DNA of 35,837 nucleotides, taken from contig JAJZJR010000016.1 of the NCBI GenBank assembly GCA_021810045.1, positions 1 through 35,837 on the forward strand. The letters are read 5' to 3'. Within the stretch, counting starts at the first letter, position 1. Each line of letters begins with the position of its first letter. Made by a program: the position numbers and the translations under genes. This document shows positions 8,896 through 15,818 of this stretch, piece after piece. Below the pieces are notes generated by a model. The model made no database searches. It saw nothing but the letters and a program-made list of their open reading frames with translations, and had not been told where the DNA came from. The stretch is from Thermoplasmata archaeon. Its GTDB lineage: Archaea > Thermoplasmatota > Thermoplasmata > Thermoplasmatales > Thermoplasmataceae.

Positions 8896-10263
8896 ATGTA
8901 TGTATATGACACTCTGTCCCGGACAGAAAAAAATCTTGATTTGAACCATGATCAGGTGGTCAGGGTATTCGTTTGCGGACCAACTGTACAGGATAGTTTT
9001 CATATTGGTCATGCAAGGACCTATACTTTTTTTGATGCTGTGGTAAAATATCTCAGAAGGAAAGGTTACAGCGTATTTTACCTTCAGAATATCACAGATA
9101 TTGACGATAAGATAATCAACAGGGCCAATGAGGAAAATGTTCCCTATGATGTAATTTCCAGGAGATATACAGAGGAATTCTTTGATATTATGGAAACACT
9201 AAGGATAAACAGTGTTAATTTTTATGCTATGGCAACACAGCATATACATGAAATAATACGCCAGATACAGGTCCTTGTCAAAAAAGGCTATGCCTATGAA
9301 ACAACAGACGGCGTATATTTCAGTGTTACCAAGTTCCCCGATTATGGGCAGCTTTCCGGCCAGGATCTGGAATCACTTCGAACTGGAGCAAGAGTCGAAT
9401 CATCAGAAGAAAAAAGGGATCCCAGGGATTTCGTCATATGGAAGAAAATGAAACCCGGGGAACCTTTCTGGAACTCCCCCTGGGGAAATGGCAGGCCAGG
9501 ATGGCATATTGAGGATACTGCAATAACCGAGAAATACTTTGGACCAACTTACGACATACACGGGGCAGGAATGGATCTGATTTTCCCTCACCATGAAGCT
9601 GAAGTCGCACTGGAGAGATCTATCAGCGGCGAGCCATATCTATCCAGGTACTGGATTCACAGTGCAATGGTCAACGTGAATCAGGAAAAAATGTCAAAAT
9701 CACTGAAGAACTATGTCACAATCCGAAAGGTTCTGGAGGATTATCTGCCGGAAGAATTGAGATATGCCCTTCTCAATGTGCAGTTCAGGTCCAACGTAAA
9801 TTTCACGCCGGATTTACTTAACGAGGCAAAAGCAAATGTTGGTGCCATAAACACACTTTACAGAAAACTCAAACTGAAACAGCCTTCACATGAAAATAGT
9901 GATGAAAACCCCGAAATCAGGAGACTTTCAGAACATGTGGAAAGGAATTTTGACTTCAGGCTGGTCTTCAGGGATCTACTCGAACTTGTTGGAAAATGGA
10001 ATGTAAACCTTGAATCTCTCACTCCCATGGAAATTGCAACTGCTATCGAAACAATAGACTGGGTTGACAGTTTTACCTGTATAATACCAAGGAAGAAGGA
10101 AGACTCCACTAGCGATGAATTGATTTCTCTTCTTCTCAGGATAAGGCGGTCAATGAGGGAAAAAAAGGATTTTACTGGAGCAGATGAGATCAGGAAGAGC
10201 CTTAGGGACATGGGTATCACTATTGAAGATCGCGGTGAGGAAACAATCTGGTGGAAATCATAG
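8896..10263 (+). CDS. cysS: Cysteinyl-tRNA synthetase
   Basis: This 455-aa class I synthetase charges tRNA-Cys. It has FVCGPTVQD (C27), HIGH at 36-39, and KMSKSLKNY with KMSKS at 265-269, followed by a helical C-terminal domain. In characterised CysRS (E. coli numbering) zinc is held by C28, C209, H234 and E238; here the equivalents are C27, D207, H232 and E236. The usual WHIEC motif reads WHIED, so one zinc ligand is Asp instead of Cys. This may be an archaeal subtype, but it affects the site that selects cysteine. The nicotinamidase start lies a few bases after the stop, suggesting co-transcription. Confidence 0.96.
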   Translation: MYVYDTLSRTEKNLDLNHDQVVRVFVCGPTVQDSFHIGHARTYTFFDAVVKYLRRKGYSVFYLQNITDIDDKIINRANEENVPYDVISRRYTEEFFDIMETLRINSVNFYAMATQHIHEIIRQIQVLVKKGYAYETTDGVYFSVTKFPDYGQLSGQDLESLRTGARVESSEEKRDPRDFVIWKKMKPGEPFWNSPWGNGRPGWHIEDTAITEKYFGPTYDIHGAGMDLIFPHHEAEVALERSISGEPYLSRYWIHSAMVNVNQEKMSKSLKNYVTIRKVLEDYLPEELRYALLNVQFRSNVNFTPDLLNEAKANVGAINTLYRKLKLKQPSHENSDENPEIRRLSEHVERNFDFRLVFRDLLELVGKWNVNLESLTPMEIATAIETIDWVDSFTCIIPRKKEDSTSDELISLLLRIRRSMREKKDFTGADEIRKSLRDMGITIEDRGEETIWWKS

Positions 10264-10272
10264 GTGACAGAA

Positions 10273-10803
10273 ATGAAACAAGCAGTTTTAGTTGTAGATA
10301 TTGTGAATGATTTTGTATCAGGTATTTTCGGTTCAGAGAAATCCATAGAAGTATCATCCCGGATAGGCAGTTTCCTGCGAACACTGGAGAATAACACTGA
10401 AGTCATTTTCACTCTTGATACACATATACCAAACGACCCGGAATTCAAAGTATGGGGCGAACATTGCATTATGGGAACCTGGGGCAGCCAGCAGGTTGAT
10501 CTGCTTAAGGAAATTCCAGGATACAGGATAACCAAAAGACATTTTGACGCATTCCACGATACGGATCTCGAAGGATATTTGAGGGCAAATGGAATAGAAA
10601 AGCTCTACATCTTCGGAATAAGCACGGATATTTGTGTACAGCACACAGTGGCAGGTGCATATTTCAGATATTATGACATCAACGTCATATCGGATCTTTG
10701 CGCTTCCATGTCGCCGGAAAGACATATTGAGGCACTTTCTTTCATGAAAAGAAACTACGGTGCAAGGATCCTGACATCTAAAGAAGCACTGGAGGAAATA
10801 TAG
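10273..10803 (+). CDS. pncA: Nicotinamidase (isochorismatase-like hydrolase)
   Basis: This 176-aa amidohydrolase would convert nicotinamide to nicotinate. The catalytic triad of the family is visible: D9 (VVDIVNDF), K88 (TKRHFDAF) and C121 (STDICVQHT). D49, H51 and H64 match the metal ligands. The gene lies directly before nicotinate phosphoribosyltransferase (1-bp gap), which uses its product, making the assignment firmer than for a generic isochorismatase. I chose ATG 10273 because AGGTGA lies 5 nt upstream; the GTG at 10264, immediately after the cysS stop, is an alternative. Confidence 0.9.
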   Translation: MKQAVLVVDIVNDFVSGIFGSEKSIEVSSRIGSFLRTLENNTEVIFTLDTHIPNDPEFKVWGEHCIMGTWGSQQVDLLKEIPGYRITKRHFDAFHDTDLEGYLRANGIEKLYIFGISTDICVQHTVAGAYFRYYDINVISDLCASMSPERHIEALSFMKRNYGARILTSKEALEEI

Positions 10804-10804
10804 G

Positions 10805-12025
10805 ATGACATCAAAAACAGCATCAGAAAAGGATAAGGAATTACAACTAAGTTCAGCAACATACGAGGAGATCCTGTCAGGACAGGCTTCTGACGTTTAT
10901 TTTGAAAGAAGTCTCAGTGCCGCTTCACATGTTAAGCACCACGCAAATGTTGTAGCTGAAGTTACGCTTTCTGGGCCTCTGGACCCCTGGGTAAATTTTA
11001 CAGGATTGAATGAAGTTCTAAACGTCCTTCTTGGCAAGAACATTGATGTATATTCAATACCGGAAGGCACCATCCTTCCACCAAGGGATATGGTGGGAAA
11101 TCCCGTTCCTGTGATGAGGATCGAGGGAAACTATGACGACTTCGGAGAATTTGAAACCTCGATTCTTGGTTTCATATGTCAATCGACAGGAATTTCAACC
11201 TACTCCTCAAGGATAAGGGAAGCCCTTGGAGACACTCCATTTTACTCATTCGGCATAAGACGGATGCATCCTGCAATTTCCCCAATGATTGATCGGGCCG
11301 CTTATGTCGGGGGTGCGGATGGGGTATCAGGAATCCTGGGTGGAAAACTCATAGGAAAGAAACCTGTTGGAACGATGCCGCATGCCCTGTCCCTCATTTT
11401 CGGCGACGACAAGGCCTGGGAAATGACCGTAAAAGCTGCAGGACCCAAAGGTATCAGGACAGTTCTGATCGACACCTTCATGGACGAAAAGTTTGCAGCC
11501 ATAAAGGCAGCCACGATGTTTCCCGATCTGGACTTCATAAGGCTGGATACTCCCTCCTCAAGGAGAGGTAACTTTGCCAATATTGTTAGAGAGGTAAGGT
11601 GGGAACTTGATCTCAGGGGCTTCAATAATGTAAAGATCATGGTATCCGGTGGACTTAAGCTTGAAAATCTCCCTGAACTGAAAGCAGCAGGAGCAGAAGC
11701 CTTTGGCATAGGGACTTCCATCGCATCTGCACATCCATACGATTTCGCAATGGATATCGTGGAACTGAATGGAACAGCCATGACAAAACGCGGCAAGCAT
11801 TCTGGAAAGAAGAATATCATGAGGTGCAGCAAATGTCACTCTATTTTATCTCTACCTGCTTCTATGAAAACTGAAAACTGCAGGTGTGGAGGGCATATGG
11901 AGAATATTATGGTGAAGATGATCGAAAAAGGCAGGCTTCTTGAACCCTATGAGCACCCGGAAGCTTTAAGAAAAAGAACTCTCAAGGAACTGGAAGCAAT
12001 AAGGAAAGTGATGCAGGATTTCTGA
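10805..12025 (+). CDS. pncB: Nicotinate phosphoribosyltransferase with C-terminal zinc ribbon
   Basis: This 406-aa enzyme makes nicotinate mononucleotide from nicotinate and PRPP (Preiss-Handler NAD salvage). The sequence follows the archaeal type characterised structurally in Thermoplasma acidophilum: an N-terminal mixed domain, then an alpha/beta barrel with YSFGIRRMHP (near 147-156), YVGGADGVSG, DTFMDEK and the phosphate loop VSGGL/GIGTS. The C terminus has a zinc-ribbon-like Cys set C341, C344, C359, C361. GGAGG 9 nt before the ATG is the ribosome site and overlaps the end of the nicotinamidase gene. Downstream (12026-12176) there is a loose inverted repeat CCAATGA/TCATTGG at 12044-12079 that may end the transcript. 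Confidence 0.95.
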   Translation: MTSKTASEKDKELQLSSATYEEILSGQASDVYFERSLSAASHVKHHANVVAEVTLSGPLDPWVNFTGLNEVLNVLLGKNIDVYSIPEGTILPPRDMVGNPVPVMRIEGNYDDFGEFETSILGFICQSTGISTYSSRIREALGDTPFYSFGIRRMHPAISPMIDRAAYVGGADGVSGILGGKLIGKKPVGTMPHALSLIFGDDKAWEMTVKAAGPKGIRTVLIDTFMDEKFAAIKAATMFPDLDFIRLDTPSSRRGNFANIVREVRWELDLRGFNNVKIMVSGGLKLENLPELKAAGAEAFGIGTSIASAHPYDFAMDIVELNGTAMTKRGKHSGKKNIMRCSKCHSILSLPASMKTENCRCGGHMENIMVKMIEKGRLLEPYEHPEALRKRTLKELEAIRKVMQDF

Positions 12026-12176
12026 TCTTGTTCCAAATATTTTCCAATGACCTGTTGGAGATATTGCTCATTTCATTGGTTCACTCAGGGTTTTCCGTTC
12101 ATACTGATAGATAAGAATATGAATTCTGCTCATTTCCATAAGTAAACTGTTATGTAATGTCGCACGCTCCGATCTT

Positions 12177-12323
12177 ATGGGAAAAAAGATTGATCCAGTA
12201 TGCGGAATGACTGTAAACGACGATTCAGAATTCAAGTCTGACTACCAGGGAAAGGAATATTATTTCTGCTGCTCACATTGCAAGGAGAAATTTGACCTAA
12301 ATCCATTAAAATTCACCAGGTAA
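12177..12323 (+). CDS. YHS-domain small metal-binding protein (48 aa)
   Basis: This very short gene encodes 48 residues with the YHS/TRASH-like signature: DPVCGM near the N terminus and YYFCCSHCKEKF in the second half. The Cys residues (C9, C32, C33, C36) could bind a transition metal such as copper. Such domains are found alone or fused to copper ATPases and metal oxygenases. Here no copper ATPase or regulator is adjacent, so it may be a stand-alone metal chaperone or sensor. A TATA-like stretch lies near 12150-12157, about 25 bp upstream. Confidence 0.8.
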   Translation: MGKKIDPVCGMTVNDDSEFKSDYQGKEYYFCCSHCKEKFDLNPLKFTR

Positions 12324-12535
12324 ACTGACCTGTATTGGCCATTCCCGGGGTATGGCCCATGAGGAGATCCACAAATAAAAAGCAACTAAATACATAAAAT
12401 GTTCCTGATTCATTTTGCTCTGGCTCTTGCCGTTACTACCGCAAGTAAACGTATCTTTCAAAAAATCATTGTACTTTTTCCTTTTCCACTTATAGAGAAA
12501 AAGGTTTTTAGAAGAGTGCCTCTCAATGAAGTGCA

Positions 12536-13252
12536 ATGGAAGGAAAAATGGGTCCAAAAGGCACTGAGACTGGGGATGACATAGTTGAACGCCTGAAGAA
12601 AGTTTCAAACATTGATTATTGGAACAACCTGCGCAGGTTTTCAATCCCACAGAAAAACTCCCTTGGTATTCCCGTTCCTGAGATAAGAAGATTTGCCAGG
12701 CACATTGAACAATCCAGACCCATTGCCATGGAATTATGGAAAACAGGAATACACGAGGCCATGATTCTGGCAACCATGGTCTTTCCGCCTGAACAGCTCA
12801 CAATGGAAGAGGCCAATGTAATGGTTGGAAACGTAGATTCGTGGGATTTGTGTGATCATTTTACAGGCAATCTTGTATGTAATTCCAGAGTTGCCATCGA
12901 GGCAGCAGAAGAATGGTATTCAAGGGATGAAGAGTTTGTAAAGAGGTCTGCATTTTCCATTATTGCTCAGCTTGACAGGAAGAATTTCACGGAAAAGGAT
13001 GTAAAGTTTTTCCTGGAATGTATATTGGCTTCGGTTGAGGATGAAAGGAATTTTGTGGCAAAGGCAGTTTCGTGGGCACTTAGGGAAATAGGCAAGTCCT
13101 GCATGGAATACAACAGACTGGCAATGGACACGGCGATTAGAATTTCTGAAATGAAATCAAGATCTGCAGCAAGAATTGGCAGGACTGTCATCAAGGAACT
13201 CAGCTCCAGAAAGGTCAGAGCCAGACTTGAGAATTCCTCGGGCAAAGACTGA
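12536..13252 (+). CDS. DNA alkylation repair protein, AlkD-like (HEAT-like repeats)
   Basis: This 238-aa all-helical protein matches the AlkC/AlkD family, in which HEAT-like repeats wrap DNA and excise N3/N7-alkylated bases. Recognisable segments are NSLGIPVPEIRRFAR (near 42-56), WDLCDHFTGNLV (near 102-113, with the family's Trp-Asp pair) and ERNFVAKAVSWALREIGK (near 171-188). The first ATG fits a TTTTTAG box about 28 bp upstream; ATG 12548, preceded by AAGGA, is an alternative. The upstream gap 12324-12535 holds a GGCCAT/ATGGCC inverted repeat with an inner CCCGGGG (near 12338-12358) that may terminate the YHS transcript. Catalytic activity is not demonstrated by sequence. Confidence 0.85.
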   Translation: MEGKMGPKGTETGDDIVERLKKVSNIDYWNNLRRFSIPQKNSLGIPVPEIRRFARHIEQSRPIAMELWKTGIHEAMILATMVFPPEQLTMEEANVMVGNVDSWDLCDHFTGNLVCNSRVAIEAAEEWYSRDEEFVKRSAFSIIAQLDRKNFTEKDVKFFLECILASVEDERNFVAKAVSWALREIGKSCMEYNRLAMDTAIRISEMKSRSAARIGRTVIKELSSRKVRARLENSSGKD

Positions 13253-13309
13253 AACAGGTTTCCCAATCAGACTGGAAAACAGCTTTATCATATGCTGTCA
13301 TGAAATATT

Positions 13310-14785
13310 ATGAAACTACTCATAAACGGTGAATGGGTAAAATCCGGCAATGAAAATGAACTGAACAAATACAACCCTTCAACCGGAAATTTGTATGGTA
13401 AGTTTCCGGCAGCTACAAAGGATGATGTGAACAGTGCCATCGACGCTGCTGAGGAAAGCTTTGAAAAATGGTATTCCACGGGCTCAGTGGCACGTTCCAA
13501 GATCATATACAAAACGAAGGAACTCATAGAAAAATCCAGATCCGAGCTTGAAAAACTTCTACAGGACGAGAATGGTAAAACTACAATAGAGGCAAGGCAG
13601 GAAACCGATGGTGTCATCGATCAACTTCAGTATTATGCAGAATTTGCAAGAAAAATTACCGGAGAGATTGTGGAGGGGGATACACCATCCAGGAAGATTT
13701 TCCAGTACAAGGTTCCATACGGTGTTGTTGTTGCTCTCACTCCCTGGAATTTCCCTGCAGCAATGGTGGCAAGGAAATTGGCACCAGCCCTGATGACAGG
13801 AAATTCTGTCATACTGAAGCCAAGCAGTGATACTCCATTTACGGCAGAATGGATTGTCAGAAAATTCATGGAGGCTGGAGTACCAAAAGGAGTCCTCAAT
13901 TTTGTTACAGGAAAGGGGTCTGAAATAGGCGATTTCATCGTTGAACACAGAAAAGTTGGCCTGGTGACCATGACCGGTTCCACATCTACAGGGCAGAGGA
14001 TCATGTCAAAAGCATCTTCCAATATGGCAAAGCTTGTGCTGGAATTGGGAGGCAAAGCACCTTTCATGGTATGGAAAGACGCAGATCTCAAAAATGCCCT
14101 AAGGGCATTTATCTGGGCCAAATTCTGGAATACGGGACAGTCTTGCATTGCCGCAGAACGTCTCTATGTGCACAGCGATGTTTATGATAAATTCCTTGGA
14201 ATGGTTTCCAATGCTCTTTCAAAAATTAAAGTGGGAGACCCAAGAAATTCAGATATGGGGCCATTGATAAACAAAAGTGCCCTTGAAACCACGGAAAAGT
14301 TTGTGACAGATGCAAAAGAAAAAGGTTACAGGCTGCTCACAGGTGGAGATAAACCACCTCTTCAGGGCGATCTCAGTAATGGATACTTCTACAGACCAAC
14401 TCTTTTCGCAGGAGTAGACCAGAAATCCGAAATATTCCAAGAGGAAGTATTTGGACCTGTTATAGGTGCCATGGATTTTGAAAACGAAGAAGATTTGTAC
14501 AGATACGCAAACGATTCAAAATACGGGCTTGCATCCTATCTCTTCACTTCTGACCCAAACATAATTTATAGGGCATCGGAGAGAATAAGGTTCGGTGAAG
14601 TTTACGTGAATATGCCTGGCCCAGAATCCTCACAGGGATACCATACCGGGTTCAGGTTAACAGGCCAGGCTGGGGAAGGAAGCAAATTTGGAATCGAAGA
14701 GTATCTCCACCTGAAGAATGTTTATGTGGATTATTCTGGAAATCAGCTAAAAATTGAGACTGTGAGAGAAGATTTACTACAGTAA
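13310..14785 (+). CDS. NAD(P)-dependent aldehyde dehydrogenase (glyceraldehyde/lactaldehyde dehydrogenase type)
   Basis: This 491-aa aldehyde dehydrogenase is full length. It shows TPWNFPAAM (N147), the coenzyme loop TGSTSTG (near 222-228), general base E245 in LELGGKAP, nucleophile C279 in GQSCIAAER, and EEVFGPV near the C terminus. Thermoplasma uses an ALDH of this kind as D-glyceraldehyde dehydrogenase in the non-phosphorylative Entner-Doudoroff route; lactaldehyde oxidation in deoxysugar breakdown is another possibility, given the aldolase/dehydrogenase fusion at 21479-23455. The gene stands alone and ends before a run of ten T residues. Confidence 0.92.
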   Translation: MKLLINGEWVKSGNENELNKYNPSTGNLYGKFPAATKDDVNSAIDAAEESFEKWYSTGSVARSKIIYKTKELIEKSRSELEKLLQDENGKTTIEARQETDGVIDQLQYYAEFARKITGEIVEGDTPSRKIFQYKVPYGVVVALTPWNFPAAMVARKLAPALMTGNSVILKPSSDTPFTAEWIVRKFMEAGVPKGVLNFVTGKGSEIGDFIVEHRKVGLVTMTGSTSTGQRIMSKASSNMAKLVLELGGKAPFMVWKDADLKNALRAFIWAKFWNTGQSCIAAERLYVHSDVYDKFLGMVSNALSKIKVGDPRNSDMGPLINKSALETTEKFVTDAKEKGYRLLTGGDKPPLQGDLSNGYFYRPTLFAGVDQKSEIFQEEVFGPVIGAMDFENEEDLYRYANDSKYGLASYLFTSDPNIIYRASERIRFGEVYVNMPGPESSQGYHTGFRLTGQAGEGSKFGIEEYLHLKNVYVDYSGNQLKIETVREDLLQ

Positions 14786-14807
14786 TTCCTCTCTCATACA
14801 AACTATA

Positions 14808-14817
14808 TTTTTTTTTT
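14808..14817 (+). terminator. Oligo-T terminator after aldehyde dehydrogenase
   Basis: Ten consecutive T residues start 22 bp after the stop codon, with no stem before them. Archaeal RNA polymerase terminates intrinsically at such T tracts. The neighbouring gene is convergent. Confidence 0.55.
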
Positions 14818-14866
14818 GGATACGCACTTATCAGGAGTGTGCCTGCAAATAGTGTTTCCAGATATT

Positions 14867-15097
14867 TTATACGATGGAAGAATCCCTGGCCCTATTTCTT
14901 GAACCATCTTCTCCATACATGATTTTGACTCTTCTCATTTTGATGACATAAACTCTTTTGTATATTCTCCTGGAAGCTTTGTTGTAAAAGCGTTCGTGTT
15001 TTTCACAAAGATAAAAATTCAGTTTTGAACCGGATCTCAAGTGAATTCTGTGCCGTTTGAATTTCCCATGTTCGTTACACAAAAAACATACTGCCAT
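14867..15097 (-). CDS. Small Cys/His-rich zinc-binding protein (76 aa)
   Basis: The protein starts AVCFLCNEHGKFKRHRIHL and continues YLCEKHERF, giving a CxxC...CxxH pattern (C4, C7, C31, H34) that would hold one zinc ion. The second half is strongly basic (RRIYKRVYVIKMRRVK), suggesting nucleic-acid or ribosome binding. The family is unknown to me. GGTATAATAC lies about 30 bp before the ATG with no room for a long leader, supporting real expression. It is convergent with aldehyde dehydrogenase. Confidence 0.65.
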   Translation of the reverse strand: MAVCFLCNEHGKFKRHRIHLRSGSKLNFYLCEKHERFYNKASRRIYKRVYVIKMRRVKIMYGEDGSRNRARDSSIV

Positions 15098-15234
15098 TTG
15101 TTTTTGAATCAGATTTAGTATTATACCTCTTCCATTTTTCAGACAAATCTCATGTATTTACATACGAAAAAGGAGTTTTGGAACTGGTCAAAAACAGGTA
15201 TTTTTCCAGTCTTATGCTGAAAACAAAGATAAGA

Positions 15235-15307
15235 TGCGGGTGCCGGGATTTGGACCCGAGGCACGAGCTTGGCAAGCTCGCGTGTTACCAGGCTACACCA
15301 CACCCGC
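15235..15307 (-). tRNA. tRNA-Gly (GCC)
   Basis: On the minus strand the acceptor stem GCGGGTG pairs with CACCCGC, with discriminator A. The anticodon stem CGAGC/GCTCG encloses TTGCCAA, giving anticodon GCC. The T loop is TCCAAAT. CCA is not encoded. Confidence 0.95.
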
Positions 15308-15818
15308 TTGGCTGTGGATTGATCTTTTTGATATTAATTTTTGCTAGGATTTCTCTTAACTGAAAATTTGTTCATCGTCGTCATATATTCAGGAAAATGA
15401 GTCAAATTATCCTTTGTTTTGAGTAATTATTAAACAATTACAATAGGCATTGGATATCTGTTTTAATAAACATTCTGAAGATGCTGTCATGCTCGTATAA
15501 GTTCTTAGTAGTTTTTAGCTCCGATAGCGAAATATTTTTACAATTTTCTTGGGATTTGTGAAGAAAACCCTTAATTTTCTAAGGTCACAATGTAAAATAG
15601 CATGTGAAAGTCCTTTGTTGCAATTAAAGCAACAAAAACAAAAATAGTTAAATATAAAAAATTAGTAAAGACCGTAAAACACTGCATTTGCACATCATTA
15701 AAAAAGTGCTGGAAATGTATGAACAAATACTAATAATCTTTCAACTCAGTTCGCATAAAACACTACAAAACTATTTTAATAACTTTCTATCTTTAGCAAT
15801 TAATAGGTGATTCCAAGA
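15308..15818. other. AT-rich 511-bp intergenic region upstream of the radical SAM gene
   Basis: No convincing gene is seen on either strand. The first 50 bp carry the tRNA-Gly promoter (AATTAATATC on the minus strand). The rest is markedly A/T-rich, with a perfect 7-bp hairpin at 15615-15635, a strong TATA-like run near 15647-15660 (GTTAAATATAAAAAA) and another near 15770-15782 (CTATTTTAATAAC). It is the longest gene-free gap inside the window and probably holds one or two promoters and regulatory sites for the downstream gene, possibly a small RNA. Confidence 0.5.
15615..15635. repeat. Perfect 7-bp inverted repeat
   Basis: TTGTTGC and GCAACAA flank a 7-nt A/T spacer. An A-rich run follows on the plus strand, so on the minus strand the hairpin would be preceded, not followed, by T residues. 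An operator or a small-RNA stem is possible. Confidence 0.35.

Noticed and set aside
12306-12773. 155-codon minus-strand ORF across the alkD upstream region
   Set aside because: It runs antisense over the YHS end and the AlkD N-terminal coding part; the sense gene has clear family motifs while this frame has none.
15178-15363. Plus-strand ORF reading antisense through tRNA-Gly, superficially like the integrase fragment at tRNA-Asp
   Set aside because: It needs a TTG start without promoter or ribosome site, continues through the whole tRNA into AT-rich DNA, and nothing on its 5' side suggests an element. Antisense frames through tRNA genes are common by chance.
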